Source: Oryzias latipes
Lineage: Eukaryota; Chordata; Actinopteri; Beloniformes; Adrianichthyidae
Reading direction: 5' to 3'
Length of the DNA stretch: 64,000 bases
Assembly: GCF_002234675.1 (NCBI RefSeq)
Contig: NC_019868.2
Span: forward strand, 3,822,909-3,886,908
Made by a program: the position numbers and the translations under genes. Shown in pieces: positions 33,908-45,020 of this stretch (positions within the stretch are counted from its first letter, which is position 1; every line of letters begins with the position of its first letter). Below the pieces are notes generated by a model that worked only from the letters and a program-made list of their open reading frames with translations, was not told where the DNA came from and did not search any database.

Positions 33908-35096
33908 TTATCGTCCTCCTGCGAGGAAACAGCGACACAGCTCAGACGACACAAACAGCGCACAGTAGGACGCCTGACGGTGAACCCACCTCTGAATCCT
34001 CGGCCACCACCACCTCCTCTTCCTCTGAAGCCTCCTCCACCGCGTCCACCTCCGCCCCGCCCACCCCGGAAACCTCCTGAGACAGACCCGCAGGACCGTT
34101 ACTCCTTTCTGATTCCACGACTGTCATGCAGTCATGTCATGTCATGCCTCACCTCCACGACCTCCTCCTCTTCCTCCACCTCGCCCGCCGCCCCGCCCTC
34201 CCCGGGGCGGACCCTTTTCCCCCGGAGGCCTGGGCAGAAACCTCTGCAGTGGGAGCAGCTTCATGGGGTCTATGTAAAACTGATAGAGAGGGGTGTGAGT
34301 GTCCCACAGACACAGCAGCATTCAGCCACACAGCAGGAGGAAGAGGAGGAGGAAGAGGCCTTTACCTTCTGCAGCTTCTTGAAGGAAGACGCCTTCATGT
34401 TTTCAGACAGTTTGACAGAAAAGTACTGCAGGACTCATAAGGAGCATGCTCTCATGCCGGTGTTTCAGACTCGCTCCGCTCACGCACCAAAAGGATACGA
34501 AGTCCCGCAGCTGCCCGAAGATCTCATCCACTTTCCCGATCTGCTCCTTGTTTTCCAGGTAGACCGGAGCGTTGAAGTAGGGGACTTTGTTCTCCTCGGT
34601 GGTACACTTGCAGACGATGTCATCTTCACAGGGATGGACGAACTCGCCCAGAGCTGCAGAGACAGGATTGAAGCAGGCGGTCACCTCGTGTCAGATCCTC
34701 TGAGGTGTGAAAGCGTTTGTGTTCCAGGCTGCAGCTGTGTCCCCGTTTACACGCGTGTGACCCCGTTATGCCAACCAGGAACCACGCTGAGAACGTGACC
34801 TCCTCTGATGACCTTCAGGACACAGCAGCTGCTCCTAACAGTCTGCATGGACGCCTCTACTGGCTGCTCTTACCGACCACATGCTCGGGGGGGCCATAGT
34901 CCTGTTGCCTGTTAAAGCCCCCTCGTCCACCTCCGCGTCCAAACCCTCCGCCTCTGCTAAAGCCGCCTCCTCCTCCTCGGTTGAAGCCTCCTCCCCCTCT
35001 GTTAAAGCCGCCTCCTCCTCGGTTAAAGCCGCCGCCTCCTCCTCGGTTAAAGCCCCCTCCTCGTCCGCCGCCTCGTCCGCCGCCTCTGAAAGACAT
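33908..35096 (-). CDS. gar1: GAR1, box H/ACA snoRNP core protein
   Basis: GAR1 binds dyskerin in box H/ACA particles, which guide pseudouridylation of rRNA and snRNA and support telomerase. Six minus-strand exons join in frame: 34874-35096, 34499-34653, 34366-34425, 34153-34279, 33990-34076 and 33908-33918. The total is 663 nt, 220 aa, near the human 217. The protein has an N-terminal RGG domain ([10 protein letters not shown], then GGGFNRGGG repeats), the central Gar1 fold ([80 protein letters not shown]), and a C-terminal RGG domain ending GFRGGR. The long plus-strand ORF over these exons is an antisense shadow of GC-rich glycine codons. A polypyrimidine tract and CAG at 35129-35130 suggest a 5' UTR intron upstream. 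Confidence 0.97.
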
Positions 35097-35128
35097 CCTG
35101 GTTGGATCCTCGCCTCACACACAAACAC
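35097..35128 (-). other. GAR1 5' UTR segment with upstream acceptor
   Basis: Upstream of the ATG, CCCACTCTCTCAG followed by GTGTTTGTG is a strong splice acceptor on the minus strand, so the ATG exon appears to begin at 35128. At least one non-coding exon should therefore lie further right. Confidence 0.55.
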
Positions 35129-35232
35129 CTGAGAGAGTGGGAGGGGCCAAATGAGAGGGTACATTTAATTACAATACTGCCCCTTTTATCTCGCCCACAA
35201 CAGCCCCACATTCTTCAAGGGTGGTGTTCTAC

Positions 35233-36790
35233 GTAAGTAAGTAAATCTTTATTTATATAGCACTTTTCTCAGAGAGCGACTCAAAAAGTGCTTCACAATG
35301 TTAAAACAATATAAAATCAGTAGTGAAACCCAATAAACAAACACAAGCATAGAAGTAAACAAACAAACAAGCAAAAGTGAACACAAATAAAAGTCAGCTA
35401 ATAGCTCTCTTAACTTGAGCTTTAAAACACTCGACTGAGTCAATCTGGCGGAGAGACGGGGGGAGGTCGTTTTCTGCCTGAAAGGCGAGGTCTCCCCTAG
35501 TTTTAAAACGAGTCTTTGGAACACATAAAATATTTTTATCAGTGGAACTCAAGGAACGTGCAGGAGTGTAGGGAGTTAAAAGGTCAGAAATATAGTTCGG
35601 GGTTTGTCCGTGCAGGGCTCTAAAAACTAAAATCAAAATTTTAAAATCTATTCTAAATTTAACAGGAAGCCAATGTAGAGATGAAAGCAGAGGGGTGGCA
35701 TGAGTGCGCTTTTTGGTTCCAGTTAAAAGCCATGCAGCATAGTTCTGGACCAGTTGGAGACGTTTAAGAGACTTTTTGTTAAAACAAGTAAAAAGAGAAT
35801 TACAATAGTCTAAACGAGAGGAGATAAAAGCATGGATGATCAACTGAAGGTCAGATATGGTTAACATTGTCTTCAGTTTAGCCACATTCCTTAAAAACAG
35901 TTTTTGACCAAGAGCTTTGAGTGAGTCTAGAGACATAGATTTGTCAAACCAGACACCAAGATTCCTGAGACTGGCCTGGACAGAAGAGCTCAGTGAACCA
36001 AGGTGTCTTTTGATGGCGGGAATTTCCTCATCAGAAGCAAAAATGATTGTATCCGTCATAGTAGGGTTCGGGAGTAAATGGTTGTCATTTAACCAAACTC
36101 TAATGCTGGCCAAGCAGTCTAATAGATACGATAGATTTGCGTAATCATTTTTTCCAAATGAGCAATAAAGTTGAATGTCATCAGCATAAAGATGATACAA
36201 AATATTTGAAATTTTGCTGATGAGTCTCCCAAGGGGAATCATGTAGAGAGTGAATAGAATGGGTCCCAATACGGAACCTTGGGGAACGCCAAAAGACAGG
36301 ATTTCTGCTTCTGAAGATAGAGAGTCAACACAGACCTTATAAGATCTACCACTGAAATAGGAGACGAACCAGCTTAGGACGGAACCAGATAAACCGTAGT
36401 CGTTATGAAGACGGTTGAGCATGATTTCATGGTTTACAGTCTCAATTGCAGATTTCAGGTCTAAAAGAACGAGAACAGTGTATTGACCAGAATCTGCCGC
36501 CATGAGCACATTGTTGGAAACTTTTAAGAGAGCCGTTTCAGTTGAGTGGTTCTTTTTAAAGCCAGATTGGAAAAGGTCACAAATGCTACTTTGTTCTAAG
36601 AATGACCTTAGTTTCTCCACTACAACCTCCCCCAAGATCTTAGCAGTAAAAGGAAGTTTTGAAATGGGACGGAAATAATTTGGATTAGAGTGGTCCAAGT
36701 TAGGTCTGCTCCTCCATCCACTCATGACCTCATCAGAAGGACTGAAAGGGCTGTATTTATCCCAGAGAACACACAAGTTCACGCATGTCT
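35233..36790 (-). mobile_element. L2-like LINE with a 462-codon RT ORF, 5'-truncated
   Basis: The minus-strand ORF 35394-36782 encodes an L2-group reverse transcriptase. It contains NYFRPISKLPFTAKILGEVV, FQSGFKKNHSTETALLKVS, the palm box VLLDLKSAIETVNHEI, FGVPQGSVLGPILFTLYM, the catalytic LYADDIQLYC, and the downstream block SRLDYCNSLFTCFNKKSLKR. The frame is open throughout, although the palm box differs from the usual DLSAAFDTV. The endonuclease region is missing. The 3' end has the L2 signature CTTTATTTATATAGCAC and a short GTAA-type tail at 35233. It lies in the probable first intron of GAR1. Confidence 0.85.
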
Positions 36791-38087
36791 GAACGTAAAA
36801 AACATGTGATTTTACAAAATACTTTTGTTGTGAAATTATAATATCTGTGTATCAGATGATTAGGCAAAATGCAAGAATAGGTAAAAAAAAGATCTTTTCT
36901 AGGTTAAAAGGCCTTTATCTTGAAAAGTGGTTATATTATTGTCTGGTAAGTAAACTTCATTACCCACCATGCATTTGATTGATTTATTTATAATTACAAC
37001 AAATAACATTTGTAGAGTTAGTTTAAAGTTTCACAGAGGCCGTGTTCATTTACAACCCAGCCTTGTCTCATCCTTTTTAAATACATCTTGTTAAATTGAT
37101 ATTATTCTCACCTAACTACTTCTTTGTACTTAAAATATTGAAGTCAAAAAAAGCAATTAAAACGTGTAATTTTGCTCGGCTTTATAATTTAATATAAGTT
37201 TATCTTGTGTTTGTATCCCCCCTGGCGTGTTCTCTGAACAATTCATGTACAGTTTATTGTTCTTTGCTGTATTTCACATGTGTTCTGAAATTAAAAAAAA
37301 TAAAATAAAAAATAAAAAAGGAGGGAGAAACTCATATAAGCTAAAGGAAAATAAGGAAGACTTTCCAACAGATCATAGAGCTTTTTGTGGAGAAAGATCG
37401 ACACACAGACTCAAAAAGTAAGACCAAACATGTTTTTCAATGTTTTTTGTTTTTTAAATAACATGGGAGTAAGTGGATAAAAATGTAAGTAAAATCATTT
37501 TTTTATGTTTTTGATCATTTTCACAGACAATATTTGATAACTGATTAAAGCACCAGAATTTGAAGTTGGAAAAATAACGGAAATAGTTACTAAGGGTCAA
37601 ATGTGTGCTGAACACATCTGTACACTTTATTTGTTTACAGTACATTTGAATAATTTATACACAGGAAGAGAGTTCTATCCATCTATAAAAGAAATATTCT
37701 CTGTAGGACAAATATGTTCTTGTGTGTATTTTATGAGCTGTTAGCTACTGTTGGATGAAAGGTGAAATATTTAGTTTTATCATCGTAAATCTGACTCCAG
37801 AGGAGTTGGTGACTCACCAGCCATCAACCTCACCGCACATCACTGGAACGCAGTATACAAACAAACAACAGTAACAACAACTAACTATACAGGTAAACAT
37901 TAACAACCTTTTTTAAAGTGCAAAATAGAGCAAAAAGTGAACAAGTGCCGCTTAAATTAGTAGGGCTGCTGCTTTAATTTTTCTGTCTTCATGTTGCGTG
38001 ACAGGAACACCAACATGTCAAACTTAGCGAAGACCTTAACGAGGTGACGATGTTTCCAGCTGCACTGAGTACACGCTCCGATGGAGT
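36790..38087. other. AT-rich spacer
   Basis: Long A/T-rich DNA with no supported gene or repeat end, bounded by the L2-like element and the hAT-like MITE. It would be intronic if the distant GAR1 exon is real. Confidence 0.4.
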
Positions 38088-38095
38088 GCTCTAGC

Positions 38096-38846
38096 GCAGT
38101 GTTTTTCAACACCTGTGGAAGATGGTCAAGTGTGCCGTGGGAGATTGCCCTCATTAACTGATCTAAAATCATTTCCCATCTCCAGGATTTCAGCTCTGTG
38201 TTCATCCAAACAGGTCCTGATAAAACACTGAGTAGTTAGAAATATGAGAGATCATAAAATAATTTCTTTGTGTTTGTTTTATTTTATTAAAGACACTTTG
38301 ATAAGAATAACAGTACTGCGATTTAAAAAAAAAGTCCCGCACCTATAACTGTCTCCACCAATCATTCTTGGGGGGCTTAATCACATGTCATTAGTCTGAC
38401 CAATCAGAGGTCAGAAGTTAAAGTCGCCACTTCCTTGTTCCGATTTAGCTGATTAAGTCTTTCAGTTGAGTTCCAACATAAATAGCAGCTAAAGCTCGTC
38501 TTTAGCGGAGTAGCTTTCCACAGAATCCGGTATCAGACCGTGGAACAAGTGAACAAAACCATGAGATCTGTTGTTAAACGTCTTAAAACCACAACGAACA
38601 CACCTCAAACTGTTTTTAAATCTTCTAACTTAACTTTTATTAAATCTTTTAGAAAAAACAGCTGCAGCTTCCAGCTTTTTCTGCCACAATTATCTCAAAA
38701 ATGCATGTGAGATTGTAGAGGGGCTGTAGATCAGTACAGACTGAGTTTCTCCTTTTTTTTTTTTTTTTTCAATTTTTGGATGATGTTGTGCCGCGGGATT
38801 TTTTTAAAGGTTAAAGTGTGCCGTGGCTCAGAAAAGGTTGAAAAAA
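38096..38846 (+). mobile_element. hAT-like non-autonomous element with exact 8-bp target duplication
   Basis: The element is flanked on both sides by GCTCTAGC (38088-38095 and 38847-38854). It begins GCAGTGTTTTTCAACACC and ends AGGTTGAAAAAA, giving short inverted ends. An 8-bp duplication is the hAT hallmark. No transposase is encoded. A related copy lies in POLR2B intron 13. Confidence 0.8.
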
Positions 38847-39008
38847 GCTCTAGCACATACAGACAAATATTTTCTTGCCACTTTTGACAGAAGAGGGAAT
38901 CGAGCCTGACCAGGCAAGGGGATCAGAGTGCAGATCCAGGGCTTCCTCCTGCAAATATCTCCTGACTTCAGTGTCTGCACGGATTCTTTTTGGACTGTTG
39001 TAGCTACG

Positions 39009-39296
39009 CTTAGAGCTGTGACGGTGTGGGATTTTTGATCACCACGGTGATGAACCAGCAGGGGGTTAACCGACTGTTCCTCCCTTGCGCAGGAGGATGC
39101 AGGCTTTTTACCCCAGAAGCCCTTGCAGTTTGAAAATAGAGCTCGCGGAAAAAGTAAATTATTAGCAAAGACGAATGTTTTTATTATAGTTCAAATCCCA
39201 CACCATATGCAAGCCTGTAACTTTAAAAAAAACCCAACAAGAACAGGAGGTGATGAGTCATCACTGCAGTGATGCGGTTATCGTCACACCCCTAAG
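39009..39296. mobile_element. Small hAT-like element carrying a later insertion at its right end
   Basis: The left end CTTAGAGCTGTGACGGTG mirrors the right end CGTCACACCCCTAAG, giving about 15 bp of imperfect terminal inverted repeat. The next element (39298-41557) duplicated the last bases of this one as its target site, so it inserted later. Confidence 0.5.
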
Positions 39297-39297
39297 T

Positions 39298-41557
39298 AGG
39301 GTTGGGCGATGTCCCTTAAATTGGCCGTTGACGATGTTTGCCGTCAACCATCGGGATGGACGATGACTTTTTTCATTTTATTTCCCAACTAATGACTAAT
39401 CCGCGATGATCCAGTATAAACAGAAGGAAGTGACTTTAACAAAAAAAGTAACAAAATAGAAAAGAAGTAGTCCGCTCCCGCACTTCACTAGTGAAGTGAA
39501 CCGGCGGAGTGCGGATTTACAGCTTTGTGTTTGATGGGAAGGGGGGGGGGGGTGTACATGAGCGGTATGTGTGGGAGATTTAAGACTGCGATCCGTCCCG
39601 CAGCTCTAGGGGTACTAGCTACCGAACTCAGAACCGGGTCTAAAAGTGTGTGTCTGACTAGCTGTAACTCACTTAGGGGTAGGGTTGTGCCGATGGACGA
39701 TATCATCGTCCATCGTGATGGGTGACTGACATCCCGATGGAGAGACCACCATCGTGATGCCACGCCCCCGCCACGTTGCGCGTCGACACCATAAGCCGCG
39801 GTTACATGTACAAAATATTTTGATGGGATCAATGGTCGGATTAGAATCCAACCGTGTAGATGGGCCCAGAAAAATGTTTTCAGAATATATAAACGTTCAC
39901 TAAGGTCACAATTTCGGTCGGAATAAATCATTCGCACATGCGCAGTTTGAAAACCGGAAGGGGATACAACTTCCGCCGAGCGGCTTTTTTTCCCAAACTT
40001 TATTGAATGTAACAATTCAATACAAAACGATAACAGGGCCGAGCGGCTATATACATTGACATGTCAGCTCGGTAAAATACGAGATGATCTAAACGTGCTT
40101 TTAATAATGTTACGGTTATTATGAAACACCTGTTCGCTCATCATTTGAATTTTAATCCGTGTGGTCAGTGCTTTTTCTGAACGAAGCCAGGATTAGCAGT
40201 ATGCTAACACGGGCTAACAACATAAGCTTTGGGTGGCGCTGCATCCTGTGAATAACATCAGCCTTTATTTAGTCGGGACACGACTGGAAACACAAATCCA
40301 CGTGATTGTTTGAATGTTTTCTAAGGACTGAGCGACATTTCTGCTTTGATGCTTAAACCTCTGTGTGTGCTGACGATCCGAGCTGTGCTCAGACACACGT
40401 TGGTCGACCCGGTTCTGAGTTCGGTAGGTAGTACCCCTAGAGCTGCGGGACGGATCGCAGTCTTAAATCTCCCACACATACCGCTCATGTACCCCCCCCC
40501 CCCCCCCTTCCCATCAAACACAAAGCTGTAAATCCGCACTCCGCCGGTCCACTTCGCTAAATGCGGGAGTGGACTACTTCTTTTCCATCTTGCTTGTTAC
40601 TTTTTCTGTTAAAGTCACTTCCCTCAGTTTATACTGGATCATCGCGGATGAGTCATTAGTTGGGAAATAAAATGAAAAAAGCAAAATAACGAATAGCAGT
40701 TATATAAGAACGAAAAATGTAAAAAATCCCCCCCCCGACGATGTCATCGTCCATCCCGATGGTTGACAGCAAACATCGTCAACGGCCAAATTAGGGGACA
40801 TCGCCCAACCCTATGTCTGACTGAGCACAGCTCGGATCGTCAGCACACACAGCGGTTTGAGCTTCAAAGCAGAAATGTCGCTCAGTCCTTAGAAAACATT
40901 CAAACAATCACGCGGATTTGTGTTTCCAGTCGTGTCCCGACTAAATAAAGGCTGATGTTATTCTTACATGTTTACGTGCAGCCAGCAAGCAGCACCACCC
41001 AAAGCTAATGTTGTTAGCCCGTGTTAGCATACTGCTAATCCTGGCTTCGTTCAGAAAAAGCACTGACCACACGGATTAAAATTCAAATGATGAGCGAACA
41101 GGTGTTTCATAATAACCGTAACATTATTAAAGGCACGTTTAGAAGATTGGCTCGTAAATTACTGAGCTGACATGTCAATGTATAAAGCCGCTCGGCGCTG
41201 TTTAACATTGTTTTGTATTGAATTGTTACATTCAATAAAGTTTGGAAAAAAAAGCCGCTCGGCGGAAGTTGTATCCCCTTCCGGTTTTCAAACTGCGCAT
41301 GTGCGAATGATTTATTCCGACCGAAAGTGTGACCTTAGTGAACGTTTTTATATTCTGAAAACATTTTTCTGGGCCCATCTACACGGTTGGATTCTAATCC
41401 GACCATTGATCCCATCAAGATATTTTGTACATGTAACCGCGGCTTATGGTGTCGACGCGCAACGTGGCGGGGGCGTGGCATCACGATGGTGGTCTCTCCA
41501 TCGGGATGTCAGTCACCCATCACGATGGACGATGATATCGTCCATCGGCACAACCCT
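39298..41557 (+). mobile_element. hAT-like element split by an inverted copy of itself
   Basis: The outer copy runs 39298-39659 and 40823-41557. It starts AGGGTTGGGCGATGTCCC, ends ATCGGCACAACCCT, and is flanked by ACCCCTAAGT on both sides (39288-39297 and 41558-41567). Sub-terminal ATCGTCCATC palindromes are abundant. The inner insertion (39660-40813) is a near-full reverse-complement copy. ORFs seen in the two halves are mirror images of each other and show no transposase motif, so I treat the element as non-autonomous. Compared stretches of the two copies differ by only about two bases per 130, suggesting a recent event. Confidence 0.75.
39660..40813 (-). mobile_element. Inverted copy inserted in the hAT-like element
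   Basis: This is the reverse complement of the outer element, with ends AGGGTTGTGCC (39681) and CAACCCT (40812). It is flanked by TGTCTGACT at 39651-39659 and 40814-40822, an 8-9 bp target duplication. Beyond its left terminal repeat it carries 21 extra bases (39660-39680) that are exactly the reverse complement of 41558-41578, the DNA just outside the outer element. Confidence 0.75.
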
Positions 41558-41579
41558 ACCCCTAAGTGAGTTACAGCTG

Positions 41580-43040
41580 CTCATTTCTCTGTAGAAGTCT
41601 ATGGAAATTTGGCTTCTTGGAGACAGCGGGAACTTCCTGTTTGGAACTCTACGGGAGAGGAGTCACTCAGTCCAGTTCTCATATACAGTCAACTGTCTAA
41701 ACAGAGGGAATTGTAAGGAACTGGGTTGAAAAATATGAAGGGTGTCAGTTGGTCTGGACTGAGTCTGCTTAGTTTGGTCCAGATTGAGTCCTGAGCGTTG
41801 CATTGGGTCTGTAGTCAGACTGCCTTCAACCGGACATTTCTGTTTCCAACCAACCAAAGCTTGTAAAAAAAAAAACGTGTGACTAAAGATCTCTTCAGTC
41901 ATTGGCCAGGAATTACGAGGGCAGTCAAAGACTAGTGCACTTTGCAATCCCATTGGTCCAGTGGAGGCTGGCTGTAGGGCGGCTAACGGCAAGAGTCACT
42001 GATAAGACTTTATGACATGCAGATGGTCGGGAAAACAGTGAGAAGCAACGTGCGTCACATTAAAAGTTGTTTTAATGAGCCTGCATTTATCCAATCACAT
42101 TTCAATGAGTTGCTGTGTCTCATCGTCATGGTTACTTCCTTTTCCGTTTACATCCCATACGGAGCGGCTACGGTGGCCATTTTTGGTTCCGTTGTTCCAC
42201 TCTGGGAACAGACTGTATTCAGACTGAAGAACCTTAGAGTACACCAAAGCTCAGTCCGATTGGAAACGAACTGAGAGACCACCTCCACAGATGGAACCAA
42301 GCGGTTCCTGGTCCCGCACCAGGGCCCACTTGGGTTTATTCAGACTGAAAATTTGTTCCAGATTGTCGGGGGAAACGAACTTCTGGTTCACTTTAAGAGA
42401 ACCAACTGTGTGGAGTCTGAATCCACCCATAGACTGATACTATGGGGTAAGGAATGTGTCAAAAAGAAACGCATTTATGAAGACAAAGTTGTGCGGCTGG
42501 TTAGAATCTGGACCAATCAGCAGGCTGTTTGTTGGCACATATGTCACGCTAAACTGAGACTTATGAACGTTAAATCAAAGATAGGGAAACAGCGAAATGA
42601 GACGTGTTAAAACGCAAAATTTTTTTTTGAAAGCAGAAAAAAATTTAAGAACTATTTAAGCAACTATTTAATACCTTCACTTGCTACTTAAAAAGTTTTG
42701 TTTGCAATGTGTTGGCATAAATATCACTTCATTCTCAAAAAATACGGCAGGACATCGCCATTATAATCTGTTTTTTTTAAACAAAACTATGATAAAGATA
42801 ATTTCCCTTCTAGAAGATCAATAACATTTCAGAAAGTTTAATTCTGTTTTTAGTTTAATAAACGAGGCTCAACGCGCATGCTCACTCAGTTGAATTGAAT
42901 ATCGGGACTCTGTGTATATGCCAATGACCACATGGCGTATATTTGATACTTTTTTAAAGAAAAAAACAACAACACAATGAACAAAGAAAACACCAAAAGC
43001 TGAACTGACAAACGCACCAAAACCATGAGCTCCCATGATG
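41580..43040. other. Unassigned region, possibly repeat-derived
   Basis: Short ORFs (for example 42017-42274 and 42353-42610) have no recognised domain. The wording around 42180-42420 (ACTCTGGGAACAGACTG, CAGACTGAA repeats) hints at an old interspersed repeat, but no ends were found. Confidence 0.3.
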
Positions 43041-43558
43041 CACCTCGCCCGCTGATTGCTATGGCAGTGGGCGGAAACCGAGTCGTTACAGTAAGAATGC
43101 AAACAAATGTTTTACTCCTTACAGTCTTACAAAATAGAGCACACAGATAGCCGCCCGCCGCTTTACAACCGCGGAGTGATCCCGTCAACGAATCCAGTCT
43201 TCAGCCGCGTGCGACCGTCCCGTCCCGTGTCCGCTGTGCAAATAGTGCGAGTGTTTAGCTGGCAAACACAGCGACACGACAGGTTGCAGTAACCAGAAAC
43301 ACGCGTGGAACCGTGTCCGGAACTTTAACGCGCCCTGAGGCTCCCCCGGTGCCTCACGCGCTAAAAAAACCGGCTTCGGTGAAAGGATCAGCGAGAGCAC
43401 GTGCTTCCCGGAGCAGCTCACCGTAAACACGACCGTTTAGGCGCGAAACCACCGCTTTCCAGTGGGTTCTTTACACACCCCGCTCATCTGCTGATAAATA
43501 ATATGACACGTGGAAAACTATTACCCAAGAAAATAAGATGTAAAGGCAAGAACTTACC
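43040..43558 (-). promoter_or_regulatory. CpG-containing block
   Basis: This block is rich in CpG compared with the AT-rich surroundings and contains E-box-like CACGTG (for example about 43398). Together with the donor at 43558 it looks like a promoter-proximal region. Which gene it serves is uncertain; GAR1 fits by strand. Confidence 0.35.
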
Positions 43559-43620
43559 TGTTATCGCAGAGGAAATGTCCACGTGACAACACGCGCAAGC
43601 GCAGGCTGCCGTAAAGGTTG
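43558..43620 (-). other. Candidate non-coding first exon (GAR1?)
   Basis: On the minus strand, CTCTGCGATAACAG is followed by GTAAGTTC, a near-consensus donor after 43558. It is in a CpG-rich setting with CACGTG close by. Joined to the acceptor at 35129 it would give GAR1 an 8.4-kb first intron full of transposons. No transcript evidence is available, so this is inference. Confidence 0.3.
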
Positions 43621-45000
43621 TCTCTGATGTCGCACAGGAGGTTGCCAGATCAGATCATTTCCCGACAAAACTACGCAGTAAAATCAGTAAAGGCAAACAC
43701 AACCCGGACTAAACTTCCCCCCACATAAAAAAGCTAAACTAAGACTTTTTAATGGTAATTTACAAAATCAAGATAGATTTATTTTATAAAAATATATAAA
43801 TCAATAAACTATTAGTTGTCGTCTCCTTTTGAGTGATTTGTTGTTTTTATCAGTCTCTTTTTAATCTTTTGCATTTTCTGTGTGTATTTTCTACACAATT
43901 GTTCGTGCGGTTCCTAGTAACTTGAGCTGTATTCATAACTTTTTTTGTGGTATTTGCATCATTTGTTATTTAAAAACACTTAAAAAATTATATTAACAAG
44001 AAACTTAGCAAATGCAATAGGAAACCTCTGCTGCTGAGTTACACTACGATTTTCCTCTGACTGCACAACCATGACCAGAAATCCAACTTGCATCTGGATC
44101 AGACTTCAGCATGTCATTTTCAGGTGTTTGACTGCTTTAAGGTCTGTCACTGCTTCTTTTCATTTGTGAAGTAGGACTAAACTCAGTTTAATCTTTAAAG
44201 TAGAATAATATTGGTTATATTGTGTGGGCTATGTGTGAAAACAAAGATTTCAAACTTGTATATCAGTAATTTTTTTCACAATAAGCCTCACAATAGCTAA
44301 AGACTGAAATCAACCCCATGTTCCTTTTGACCTTTAGTTGACTGTAAATGTAAATCAGCACAATAATTTGTGGTTATTTTTTTTTACCTTATTCCATAAT
44401 TTTACACCTCCAGTTCAATATGTTCAATTTTTTTTTGTTTTAGGTGTTAATTGTTTCTGTAATATTGATAGTTATTTGGATGAATACTTTTTTATGTGTG
44501 AATAATATTTTAAAGTAATTCTAAAGTAATTTACTACAGCTCTTTCTAGTGACATCTGGTTAACCAACAAAACTCTTTAAGCATAATTTCTAGAAAAACA
44601 TTTTTTTAAATTTAAAACAAAACATCAGTTTTGAGAAAAACAGCCTGAATTTGTTCATTTTGCCAACTGCAGATGTGTCCAGCCCAAAGAGTTCCAAAGA
44701 AGCGGAAACATGACCGATCTGGCAACCCTTGTCTTCTTTGTGTCATAAGCCGACCTGCCCCGTCCTTAAAGAGACAGACCACTCTGACTTCATCAAAAGT
44801 TTCGCCAGACAGACGCTGCTCCAATAGTGGAGATGTTTAAGTGTTTGTTGGCTTTTTAAAATTCTGCTGCGCGGGTAACTATGGCAACAGCTGGTCAGGG
44901 AGGAATGCTTTTGTTTTCCGAGAGTGTGTGTGTGAGAGAGAGAGAGGAAAGAGTGTGTGATTGTGTTTGTAACCAGTCGTTGATAGTCACATGCACAAAC
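43620..45000. other. AT-rich spacer
   Basis: AT-rich DNA with no supported gene. It lies between the CpG block and the alcohol-dehydrogenase remnant. A short GAGAGAGA run occurs at about 44935. Confidence 0.4.
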
Positions 45001-45020
45001 AGCTGAAGCAGGTGTGCTTT

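Noticed and set aside
33785-34798. 337-codon plus-strand ORF rich in proline and serine
   Set aside because: It lies antisense over the GAR1 exons. The proline-rich text is the reverse of glycine/arginine codons, and GAR1 explains the locus fully.
34835-35164. Minus-strand ORF rich in EEA repeats and plus-strand ORF rich in serine
   Set aside because: Other-frame shadows of the GAR1 N-terminal RGG repeat.
39488-41594. Mirror-image ORFs of 140-175 codons
   Set aside because: They arise from inverted copies of a non-autonomous hAT-like element and contain no transposase motif.
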